Assembly: GCA_038207625.1 (NCBI GenBank)
Contig: JBBQZO010000004.1
Coordinates: forward strand, 62,001 to 126,000
DNA length: 64,000 bases
Source of the DNA: JBBQZO01 sp038207625
Lineage (GTDB): Bacteria; Pseudomonadota; Gammaproteobacteria; Burkholderiales; Burkholderiaceae_D
Direction: 5' to 3'
Positions 1-7,203 of the stretch are shown here, piece by piece. The stretch's first letter is position 1, and every line of letters begins with the position of its first letter. The notes beneath the pieces are model-generated. The model was not told where the DNA came from and made no database searches. It was given only the letters and a program-made list of their open reading frames with translations. The position numbers and the translations under genes are program-made.

Positions 1-570
1 GGTGACGGTCAGCGAGGGCTCGTCGCGCTGCGCTTCGATCGGCTGCCAGCGCACGCCGCCGCCGATGTCGCCGATGGTGTGCGAGACGCCGGAAAAGGAG
101 GGCGAATCGGAGTAACGGCTGATGAACGGCAGCGTCAGGCTGGTGGTGATGTTATTGCGCAGGCCATAGTCGACCAGCAAGGTGTTGGTGATGGTGTGCG
201 AGTTGTTGTTTTCGATGCTAAACAGCGTGGCGGTGCCGGACGACAGGTCGGTGTTGATCTTTTCCTGACCGATATACGAATAGGTCAGATCGTAGTTCAG
301 TTGCACCTTGCCGCGCTTGATCAGCGAATACTGCTTGTCGACGGCGCTCAGCGTGTCCTTGAGCAGCGTGGTCTGGTCGGTGTCGCCGGCTTTCTTGGCC
401 AGCGCGTCGCGCACCGCATCGCTGGTGGCGGCGGCCGGCGCCGCAGCGGGACTGGTGGGCGCTGGCGCGGCGGGTGCGCTGACCGGCGCCGGCGGAATCT
501 GTTGTGCCCAACCCGACTGGGGCAGGGCGATCAGGGCGGCGAGCAGCCCCAGCGATGGATGCATCTTCAT
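1..570 (-). CDS. Outer-membrane beta-barrel protein with periplasmic helix, FapF-like (partial)
   Basis: 190 N-terminal residues are visible and the gene runs off the left edge. ATG at 570 is preceded by AAGGA. A signal peptide (about residues 1-23, ending SGWAQ) is followed by a Pro/Ala-rich linker. Next comes a charged helical stretch (about 48-80), then alternating amphipathic strands with Asn/Thr-rich turns, as in an outer-membrane barrel. It lies 43 bp downstream of a C39 peptidase gene on the same strand. This order and the helix-plus-barrel layout resemble FapD-FapF of the Pseudomonas functional-amyloid (Fap) system, where FapF is the secretion pore. The FapF link is inference from architecture and neighbour; any other porin-like protein with an N-terminal helix is possible. 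Confidence 0.6.
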   Translation of the reverse strand, partial: MKMHPSLGLLAALIALPQSGWAQQIPPAPVSAPAAPAPTSPAAAPAAATSDAVRDALAKKAGDTDQTTLLKDTLSAVDKQYSLIKRGKVQLNYDLTYSYIGQEKINTDLSSGTATLFSIENNNSHTITNTLLVDYGLRNNITTSLTLPFISRYSDSPSFSGVSHTIGDIGGGVRWQPIEAQRDEPSLTVT

Positions 571-613
571 GGGTAGTCCTTGATTTTGGAAAGGGGAAAG
601 CGCGGCGCGCCGA

Positions 614-1375
614 TTAGTTTTTGTGGATCGAGACGCCGCCCTGGCCGTTGAGCAGGCGCTCCATCTGGTGCGCATTGTCGATCGGGCGCAGCAGCGCATG
701 GTCCTTGACCCGGTCCATGTCGGTGACGCCCAGTTCGCTGTCGAGCAAGGCCAGTTTGCCGGCTAGCGGATGACCTTTTTTCGGATAGACGATGAACAGC
801 GTGTTGCGATCCCACAGCGTGGCGAACTCCTTGACGGAGAACACGATGTTGCCCGCCGACGGATCGGCCAGGAACACCAGGCCGTCGCGCACGCCACGCA
901 AAACCACGAAATGCTTGAATCCGGCATAATCGATGGGCACGATGGCGGGGTGCTCGAGCGTCAGCAAGTCGGCCATTTCGCCGCGAAAGCCCGCGCTCTC
1001 AACGCCGATCGAGGCGACGTAACGTTTCATGTCGAGCAGCGAGAAACCGCGCCGCTCGATAATCTTCTCCTTCTCGCCCTTGTCCATCATGCCTTCCATC
1101 GACTGCTGCTCGGTCACGTCGAGGCCCAGATGGTAGTGCAGGATGGTCACCAGCGCCGCCGAGCCGCAACTGTAGTCGTAGGCCTGGCGCGTGATGCTGC
1201 GGTACTTGAGTTCGGAGAACGGTTCGATATGCACGGGCGCGCTGCCGGGACCGCCGCCTACCATGGACTGCTGCAATTCGAATTGGTCGGCCGGGCGGTC
1301 GACCGGTTCGTGCTTGGCCAAAATACCGGAAATACCCATCAGGGCCGCCAGTATTCCCAGCAAAACTGTGTACAT
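614..1375 (-). CDS. C39-family cysteine peptidase, FapD-like
   Basis: 253 aa. ATG at 1375 is chosen because GAGGAG lies 6 bases upstream; a longer reading to 1462 has no such support. A hydrophobic N-terminus (about residues 3-20) should export or anchor it. The C39 layout is visible: oxyanion Gln in RQAYDYSCG six residues before the catalytic Cys, then HFVVL carrying the His, and ADPSAG carrying the Asp. There is no ABC transporter domain, so this is a stand-alone peptidase as in FapD. C39 enzymes cut after double-glycine-type leaders. It sits upstream of the barrel gene, probably in one operon. Four secreted proteins at 3.9-6.7 kb carry a leader-like motif and are possible substrates (inference). 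Confidence 0.8.
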   Translation of the reverse strand: MYTVLLGILAALMGISGILAKHEPVDRPADQFELQQSMVGGGPGSAPVHIEPFSELKYRSITRQAYDYSCGSAALVTILHYHLGLDVTEQQSMEGMMDKGEKEKIIERRGFSLLDMKRYVASIGVESAGFRGEMADLLTLEHPAIVPIDYAGFKHFVVLRGVRDGLVFLADPSAGNIVFSVKEFATLWDRNTLFIVYPKKGHPLAGKLALLDSELGVTDMDRVKDHALLRPIDNAHQMERLLNGQGGVSIHKN

Positions 1376-1704
1376 AGTGTCTCCTCGGACAGACTGAACT
1401 GTCCTTCGTTTTTGGAAGCGCCGCGCGAAAAAAACGTGGCCGGCATCTGTGGCCGTGCTCACGTTTTCTTTGCCGCGCTCCGGTGGGAGTGCGGCGGTCG
1501 GCTTGCATGCTGACGCAGACCTGCCCGTTTCGCTGGAAAAAACCGGCAGGACGGCTGCGAGCGCATATAATCATTTTCTTGGCGGAAACGTCTCGATTTC
1601 GATACATTTCGGACAAAAGAGCCTCATTTTGGGTGCAGCAGGGTCTGATCGGTGCTATAAAACGCTGTCGTTTTTATCGAAAACTGCTCATTGGGATCTT
1701 GTCT
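1376..1704. other. Divergent intergenic region between C39 peptidase and AraC regulator
   Basis: About 330 bases separate the divergent C39 and AraC genes and should hold both promoters. I see the GAGGAG ribosome site of the peptidase gene at its left end. Open frames that extend the AraC gene upstream lack signals. No clear operator repeat was recognised. Confidence 0.4.
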
Positions 1705-2562
1705 GTGAAAACCTGGGAACGCATCAGTAACGCGCTCGGCGCCAAGCCCATCATCAGCGCGACCATCGCTGGCGACATGCCGCTGCGGGCCGAGCGTTAC
1801 ATCTTTCAGCTTAACGCCTGCGAGGTGCCGGCACTCGAATCGATGTTGTTGGCCAGTCACTTGGGGGGCGCGCGCGCCACGCTGGGGCGCAAACCGAGCA
1901 AGGCGTTCGACTTCATTCCCAGTTCCTCGGCCATTTTCCAGCCCGGCTTCCCCACCGCCTGGGCCTTCGGCGGTGCCGTCGACGTGGGTTTTTTCTATTT
2001 TCTCGACGTCGACAACGACAATGTGCGGCGCATGCAGCGCCTGCTGACGGCGCGCGGACGCTCGCACCCGTTTAGCGATCCTTTGGTCAGCGCCAGCGCG
2101 CACCAGATCCTGGGCGAACTGTCGCGCATGGCGCGCCCCGACCACACCTTCATCGAGCGCCTCAGCGTGGTGATGATCGAGCAGGTCTGCCGCGTGCTCG
2201 AAGGCAAGACCGGCAAGAACGTGCCGCCTGACGCACTGCAACTGGGGCGTTTGCAAAGCGTGCTCGAATGGCTGCAGAAAAACCTCAGCAACGAGCTGTC
2301 GAACGCCGAGCTGGCCGAGCGGGCCGGGGTGTCCGAATCGCACTTCCGGCGCATCTTCCAGGAGGCGATGGGGATGACGCCGCACCGCTACGTGTTGCAG
2401 TTGCGCCTGGAGCGGGTGCGCGAGCTGCTCACGCGCACCAGCTTCTCGATCGCCCGCATCGCCGCCCAGTGCGGCTTTAACAGCCAGAGCCACATGACTG
2501 CCTGTTTCAATGCTGCCTACGGAATCACGCCGGCGCGCGCGCGCCACCAGGCGCGTCTGTGA
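1705..2562 (+). CDS. AraC-family transcriptional regulator
   Basis: About 285 aa from GTG at 1705. The open frame extends to 1483 but the extra N-terminus is basic and unlike a domain, so the start is uncertain (TTG 1699 also fits). The C-terminal ~100 residues are a typical AraC double helix-turn-helix: NAELAERAGVSESHFRRIF, then the second helix pair with SIARIAAQCGFNSQSHMTACF, and a Y-x-I-T-P-x-x-x-R ending. The N-terminal ~180 residues form an unrecognised sensing domain. It is divergent from the C39 peptidase/barrel pair, so control of that pair is plausible. Ligand unknown. Confidence 0.85.
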   Translation: MKTWERISNALGAKPIISATIAGDMPLRAERYIFQLNACEVPALESMLLASHLGGARATLGRKPSKAFDFIPSSSAIFQPGFPTAWAFGGAVDVGFFYFLDVDNDNVRRMQRLLTARGRSHPFSDPLVSASAHQILGELSRMARPDHTFIERLSVVMIEQVCRVLEGKTGKNVPPDALQLGRLQSVLEWLQKNLSNELSNAELAERAGVSESHFRRIFQEAMGMTPHRYVLQLRLERVRELLTRTSFSIARIAAQCGFNSQSHMTACFNAAYGITPARARHQARL

Positions 2563-2824
2563 TTCCCCTTTTGCGGCGATCAGTTGTTGACTCATAAGCA
2601 ATGTCATGTATGCTTGGGCAATTTGGTATTTGCCTCCAATAATCGCTTTTTGATAAACACGAGGTCATTTTTCGATTCGATCGGGACAACGATGCCAGCA
2701 TAATAAAAAAGCGAGACACGCTAGCTGTGGTATTCGCCCTTAGGGAGATTCGTTCTATGTCGCAACATCACCAAACAATTCTGCGCGCGCGCCAGCCTTC
2801 GACCTGCCAGATGCGGGTTGTGGC

Positions 2825-3910
2825 ATGAAGTATTCGTCGGCCACCGATGTGGTGCGGCGTATCAAGGTCTGCCTGGCGATGGACGGTTTCGACGTCGAGC
2901 GCCTGTTCAGCGAAGCCGGCCTGGAAATGTTCGAACAAAGCGATGACCGCAGCGACGACATCCTGGCGCTGTCGGATAAATTCAGCCACCTGTGGGAAAC
3001 CCTGGCCGAGGTGTCGGGCGATCCGATGCTCGGTTTTCGCGTCTCCTCGCCCCATCCGCTGTCCTGGCTGGGCATGCTCGGCCACATCATGCTGGCCTCG
3101 CCCAACCTGAAAGTGGCGTCCGAATCGCTGGTGCGCTACATGCCGCTGGTGTCGCCCACGGTGCACGCGACGATCGAACAAAAGCCCGAGCGCACCATGG
3201 TCAGCCTGCACCTGGTGGGCGGCAACCGCGCGGTGCCCCAGCAACGCTACGATTTCACCTGGTCCATGCTGCTGTCGACGATGCGTTTCGTGTCCGGCCG
3301 GCCCGACCTCAATCCGGTGATGGTGGCGTATGCCTTCGCCCAGCCGGCCTCGGCGCAAGCGTATATCGATAAATACGGTTGCCCGGTGCGCTTTGGCGCG
3401 CCGCGCAACATCATGGAGTTTTCCAACGCCGACCTGGTCGCGCCAATTCCCACTTCCAACACCCTGGCGGTGGAAAGCATGTTCCGCCTGCTCGATGAAC
3501 GGCTGGCCCAGGCGCAGCGCACCAGTTTCAGCTCCAAGGTGCAAAATCTCTTGGTGACGATGATCGACCAGGGCGGCGCGCTGCGCGAAGCGGTTGCCAA
3601 GCGCCTGCTGATCAGCGAGCGCACCTTGCAGCGCCGGCTGGCCGACGAAGGCACGGATTTTTCCGCGCTGGTGGACGACGTGCGCCGCGAAATGGCCCAG
3701 CAATACCTGGGCAGTGACAAGCTCACGCTCAAGATGCTCAGCTACAAACTGGGTTTCTCCGACCCGAGCGCGTTCCACCGCGCCTGCCTGCGCTGGTTCG
3801 GCAAACCGCCGGGCGAGTTTCAGCAGCAACGCGGCGCCGCGGCGGCCAACCGCCTGTTGGCCCGGCCGCGTCCGGCACCGCTCGACGAACTCAGTGCGCC
3901 CATAGCCTGA
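2825..3910 (+). CDS. AraC-family regulator with Arabinose_bd-type N-terminal domain
   Basis: 361 aa. Residues about 20-200 look like the PF12625 (Arabinose_bd) domain of OruR/ArgR-like regulators, with the PLSWLGMLGHIMLASPNL-type segment. The C-terminal HTH contains LLISERTLQRRLADEGTDF and LKMLSYKLGFSDPSAFHRA, ending with the RWFGKPPGEF motif typical of this subgroup. Its last 20 bases overlap the 3' end of the convergent small secreted-protein gene (3891-4355), so the two genes are packed tail to tail. It could regulate the four-gene secreted-protein cluster to its right, but nothing in the sequence proves this. Confidence 0.87.
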   Translation: MKYSSATDVVRRIKVCLAMDGFDVERLFSEAGLEMFEQSDDRSDDILALSDKFSHLWETLAEVSGDPMLGFRVSSPHPLSWLGMLGHIMLASPNLKVASESLVRYMPLVSPTVHATIEQKPERTMVSLHLVGGNRAVPQQRYDFTWSMLLSTMRFVSGRPDLNPVMVAYAFAQPASAQAYIDKYGCPVRFGAPRNIMEFSNADLVAPIPTSNTLAVESMFRLLDERLAQAQRTSFSSKVQNLLVTMIDQGGALREAVAKRLLISERTLQRRLADEGTDFSALVDDVRREMAQQYLGSDKLTLKMLSYKLGFSDPSAFHRACLRWFGKPPGEFQQQRGAAAANRLLARPRPAPLDELSAPIA

Positions 3911-4355
3911 GCTGCCCCTGCATCGCGGTACTGCCGTTGAGCGTATAACGGCCCAGGCTCTCGGTGACGGGTGCGCGCGGATCGGACTGCACGCTGAGTG
4001 ATTCAAAACCGACATTGGTAAATTTGACGTAGCCGGGCAGCCCGATGGCGACATACGCGGTGCCGTCGGGCGCCGTCTTGGTGTCGACCGTGAGGGCAAA
4101 CATATCGATCACGCCGCTCACATTCTTGATGACCATATACGTGTTCTTGCCATCGACCACCTGGCCGACCGTCAGCCGGCTGTCGCCGGCGGGCTGCCCC
4201 GCCACCGGCTGGTTCAGCGCCAGATGCATGGCGAAGCTGATGCCATCGGCCGCGGCCACCTTGGACAACTCGTTGTCGTCGAGCGGCGTGCTGGCATGGA
4301 CATGGCCGCCCAGCGTCAGACCCAGCGCCAGCGTGAAAGTGGAGACAGTGCGCAT
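3891..4355 (-). CDS. Secreted DUF6160/FilA-like protein ending in W-A-H
   Basis: 154 aa, the last of four leftward genes. Signal peptide residues 1-21 (ends HVHA), then LDDNELSKVAAADGISF, the degenerate member of the motif shared by all four proteins. The remainder is polar and beta-rich. The C-terminus is LRLWAH, matching the IWAH end of the first gene of the cluster. Only 3 bases separate it from the upstream gene, so co-expression is likely. Proteins of this type (DUF6160; FilA in the Acinetobacter fil pilus-like locus) are small exported proteins of unknown mechanism. The family assignment rests on the N-terminal motif alone. Confidence 0.6.
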   Translation of the reverse strand: MRTVSTFTLALGLTLGGHVHASTPLDDNELSKVAAADGISFAMHLALNQPVAGQPAGDSRLTVGQVVDGKNTYMVIKNVSGVIDMFALTVDTKTAPDGTAYVAIGLPGYVKFTNVGFESLSVQSDPRAPVTESLGRYTLNGSTAMQGQLRLWAH

Positions 4356-4358
4356 CGG

Positions 4359-5216
4359 CTAGGGCCTGAACTTGACGTCGAGATACTGGATCTGGATCGC
4401 GCCGATGCGCGACGCACCGAGGTCGGTGGTGACGTTAGCGCCGCTGGCGGCGCTGTGAAAGCTCAGGTTGTCGATGGCGACGCGCCCGATTGCGGCGCCG
4501 TTCGCGTCCGGCCAGTCGATGCCCAGATGCAAGCGCGTGCTGCCGTCGGTTTCGGTGCGCGAATTGAAAATTCCCGGCTGGGTCGTCACGTCGGCGATAC
4601 GCCAGGGCCCCGCGATCGGATTGCCGGCGGCGTCGACGGCGCCCACATGCACGCCGCTCAGTACCATTTGTTCATTGGGCAAATCGCGCCCGTTCGGTTG
4701 GATCGTCAGGCTGCCCAGGTCGCTGCGCAAGGCATAGCCGAAGGCCAGGCCGTCGCCCGTACGCGGGGTCGACCATTGCAGGCCGCCGCCCGTGTAGACC
4801 AAGTCTTTGAGCAGGATGCTGGTGCTGACGTTCTTGCCGTTGGCGTCGACGCCGAAGTCGTACGCCACTTGCCACACTTCCTTGCCGGCCGCGTTTTGCG
4901 GAAAGGCCAGGTTGATGATGTCGGCCCCGCCGTTCGGGCTTTTCAGCACGTCGAGACGGTAGGGATCCTGAAACGGTGCGCTGACGTCATCCGAGCGCGA
5001 GGTGGCCAGATTGCCGATGCTAAAGCTGGCCGCGTCGTTCGGCGTGTAGTAGCGCAGCTGCGCATCGCCCTGCATGGCGAAATTGGACAGGTTGAAGCTC
5101 ATGCCGTCGCGTCCCTGCACCTTCGACAGGGCCGCGTCGCTGAGCGGCTCCAGGCCGGCGCACCAGGCCGGGGCCAGCGCGGCGAGCGTGCAACTGAACA
5201 GGATCAGGCGGCGCAT
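4359..5216 (-). CDS. Secreted DUF6160/FilA-like protein (285 aa)
   Basis: 285 aa from ATG at 5216, chosen because it starts a clean signal peptide (MRRLILFSCTLAALAPAWC) and lies 2 bases after the previous gene's stop. Readings further upstream run into that gene. After the signal, LEPLSDAALSKVQGRDGMSF gives the shared motif. The body has repeated Gly/Asp/Asn-rich strands (DLGSLTIQPNG, RVAIDNLSF), suggesting a beta-strand repeat or barrel-like fold. No cysteines occur in the mature part. It sits third in a four-gene operon-like run. Function unknown; a surface or pilus-like component is the best guess from the family. Confidence 0.6.
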   Translation of the reverse strand: MRRLILFSCTLAALAPAWCAGLEPLSDAALSKVQGRDGMSFNLSNFAMQGDAQLRYYTPNDAASFSIGNLATSRSDDVSAPFQDPYRLDVLKSPNGGADIINLAFPQNAAGKEVWQVAYDFGVDANGKNVSTSILLKDLVYTGGGLQWSTPRTGDGLAFGYALRSDLGSLTIQPNGRDLPNEQMVLSGVHVGAVDAAGNPIAGPWRIADVTTQPGIFNSRTETDGSTRLHLGIDWPDANGAAIGRVAIDNLSFHSAASGANVTTDLGASRIGAIQIQYLDVKFRP

Positions 5217-5218
5217 GT

Positions 5219-6010
5219 TCAGCGCGCCGGCGGCAGGTTGGCCGGCACGGCGCCGGTCAGGTTGATCGACGTCAGGCGGTCGCGCCAGTTCAACCACACG
5301 CCCGCCTGGGCGGCCTGCACGGCAGCGCTCGGCCCATTGGGAAACTGCACTGGCGTCTTTAATACGGAAATCCAGAAATCGCGGCTGGGGCCGTTCGCGT
5401 CGCCCGCATGCACGCCGCCCAGCTGGGCCAGCGTCGGGGTGCCGGCCGCGCACGTGGCGCAGGTGCCGTCCCAGCGTTTGCCGCTATTGGCCGGGTCGGC
5501 GCTCGAGTCGAGCACGCCGGCCGCGCCGGCATCGACCTTGAGCGAGCCGGACAGGCTGGCGATCTTCAGGCCGACATCGCCGGCGATGCTGTCAAAACCG
5601 AGGCGCATGCCCACCACTTCGCGCGCCGTGCCGCTGCCTTGATAGACGAATTCAAAATAGGGATTGCTGATCTGAACCAGGTTTTTCCCGACCACGTCGC
5701 TGCGGCCAAATTGCAGCGTGCGGATGTCGAGGTCGGCGCCCAAGCCGTTGTTGGGCAGGTACTGGTATTCGCCCAGGCGGATGTTTTTCAGGTTGGCGTT
5801 CAGGGCCACGTCCGCGTTGATGCTAAAGCGCGTGAAATCGAAGCCGTTGGCGCTGCTGTTACTCACTTCGAACAAGCCCTGGCCGCTGACCTTGGACAGT
5901 TCCGCTTCGGACATGGTGCGCAGTTGTGCCGATGCCGGTGCGACGCACAGCACGGCAAGCAAGGTAGCGACTATGCGCCGTACATTACGGCGAAACAGGA
6001 AGGTGTTCAT
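5219..6010 (-). CDS. Secreted DUF6160/FilA-like protein (263 aa)
   Basis: 263 aa from ATG at 6010; the longer reading to 6088 precedes the signal peptide. Signal peptide about residues 1-29 (ends APASA), then LRTMSEAELSKVSGQGLFEV. This stretch is remarkably like a double-glycine leader (L-S-x-x-E-L-x-x-V-x-G-G). The mature part is beta-rich, with a CATC cysteine pair near residue 185. It is second in the leftward cluster, with a 116-base gap from the first gene and 2 bases to the next. Function unknown; grouped with its neighbours on the shared motif. Confidence 0.6.
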   Translation of the reverse strand: MNTFLFRRNVRRIVATLLAVLCVAPASAQLRTMSEAELSKVSGQGLFEVSNSSANGFDFTRFSINADVALNANLKNIRLGEYQYLPNNGLGADLDIRTLQFGRSDVVGKNLVQISNPYFEFVYQGSGTAREVVGMRLGFDSIAGDVGLKIASLSGSLKVDAGAAGVLDSSADPANSGKRWDGTCATCAAGTPTLAQLGGVHAGDANGPSRDFWISVLKTPVQFPNGPSAAVQAAQAGVWLNWRDRLTSINLTGAVPANLPPAR

Positions 6011-6126
6011 CGTGGATTCTACAAAGCTGCGACGCGCGGTCGCATGGAAATGCAGGGGCAAAAAAACGGCTTCCGGAGCAGGCCCCAAAAGCCGTTAATT
6101 GACATACTGTCAAACCATCGAGGCGA

Positions 6127-6669
6127 TTAGTGTGCCCAGATGTAGACGGTGGTGCCTTGCAGTTTGATGTCGTTCATGGCGAACGCACCGAACGAGCGAG
6201 TTGCGTCGTTACCCATCGTGATCGAACCAACCGTCACGTTCAGGCCATTGCTGGAGGCGACAGCGATTTTTGGAATAGCAATCTTGACGACGTCGCCGGT
6301 GCCCGAGAATGCGGTCAGTGCAGCCAATTGAGCGGCAGCTTCAGGCGTAGCGCCCATGGCCAATGGAGAGATCACACCCAGTTCTGGACCGAACACTGCG
6401 GTTTGGAAGGTTGCGTGATCGACGACGTCCAGAGTTGCAGCGATCGTGCCGTTGATGCCGATGTTGTTGAAGCTTACCGAACCGCCGTTGGCGCTGGTAT
6501 CGGTGTATTTGAATTCACCGATGCTGATATGCAGGTCAGCAGCGATCGACACACCGTCTTGACCGGCGACTTTGGACAGGTCAGCGTCAGCGATTGGTTG
6601 CATGGCCGAAGCGCTCAGAGCGATCGAGGAAACAGCGGCGGCGAGTGCGAGTTTTTTCAGCAGTTTCAT
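6127..6669 (-). CDS. Secreted DUF6160/FilA-like protein ending in W-A-H, first of cluster
   Basis: 180 aa; ATG at 6669 has GGAGAT upstream. Signal peptide MKLLKKLALAAAVSSIALSASA, then MQPIADADLSKVAGQDGVSI, the best match to the DUF6160 N-terminal consensus (L-x-x-x-D-x-x-L-S-x-V-x-G-Q-x-G-V). The mature part is small-residue- and Thr/Val-rich with beta propensity and no Cys, and ends TTVYIWAH. Base composition is less GC-biased than its neighbours, with less third-position GC, consistent with high expression or a different origin. It has its own AT-rich upstream region and probably leads the operon. Confidence 0.65.
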   Translation of the reverse strand: MKLLKKLALAAAVSSIALSASAMQPIADADLSKVAGQDGVSIAADLHISIGEFKYTDTSANGGSVSFNNIGINGTIAATLDVVDHATFQTAVFGPELGVISPLAMGATPEAAAQLAALTAFSGTGDVVKIAIPKIAVASSNGLNVTVGSITMGNDATRSFGAFAMNDIKLQGTTVYIWAH

Positions 6670-7066
6670 GGTAAATCTCCATAGTTATTTTATTGAACTT
6701 CGACGGGAATTCGTTTTTGCTGCGGACACGTTGCTGTGCGTTTTTCGGGGTGCGTGGCGGGCAGTGTATAGCTGCTCGATGGCGCAATCACTACCCGCTT
6801 TTGGCAGGCTCGAAACACGTTCAGTGCTTGTGTCACTCTTAATATTTAGTGCTAATTAAGAGACTTCATCTTATGTGTTCGCGTATAAAAATTACACGTT
6901 CTCGTAATGATTATGCAAGCCAACTGCATGGCTTCGAGAGCCACCGAAAGTGTCGCGCTATGGCGCGCTGCGCAGGGAGATGGCGCCCCGTTGCTGGAAA
7001 GGTACAAATGTCGAACTATTAAGGTATTTTGACCTTGACGGCGCTGCGCGTGCTATGTGCGCTGCG

Positions 7067-7138
7067 GCCTGGGAGCGGAGCAACAGCTGGGAGCGGAGCA
7101 ACGCCTGGGAGCGGAGCAACGGCTGGGGGCGGCGCGGG
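7067..7138. repeat. 18-bp tandem repeat, three units plus a degenerate fourth
   Basis: Units at 7067-7084, 7085-7102 and 7103-7120 share CTGGGAGCGGAGCAAC. The fourth (7121-7138) is degenerate. The first two bases of the unit alternate (GC/AG/GC/GG). It lies between the TonB receptor 3' end and the secreted-protein cluster. No function is evident. Confidence 0.85.
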
Positions 7139-7167
7139 CGTGGCTGCGGGAGGAGGGACAAGCGGGC

Positions 7168-7193
7168 AGGCCGGACCCGAGCGGGCCCGGCCT
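7168..7193 (-). terminator. GC-rich hairpin after the TonB receptor gene
   Basis: A 26-base near-perfect inverted repeat (arms AGGCCGG and CCGGCCT, inner arms CCCG/CGGG, one A-C mismatch) begins about 10 bases past the receptor stop codon in its transcription direction. No clear U-run follows, so it may be a weak terminator or an mRNA 3'-end stabiliser. Confidence 0.5.
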
Positions 7194-7203
7194 TGGGGGG
7201 AAC

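Larger units (their letters stand above)
6670..7203. other. Intergenic region with AT-rich promoter zone and short repeats
   Basis: About 530 bases without a gene. Positions 6820-6920 are strikingly AT-rich for this genome and probably hold the promoter of the leftward secreted-protein cluster. The right half holds an 18-bp tandem repeat (7067-7138) and a hairpin (7168-7193), listed separately. Confidence 0.5.
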
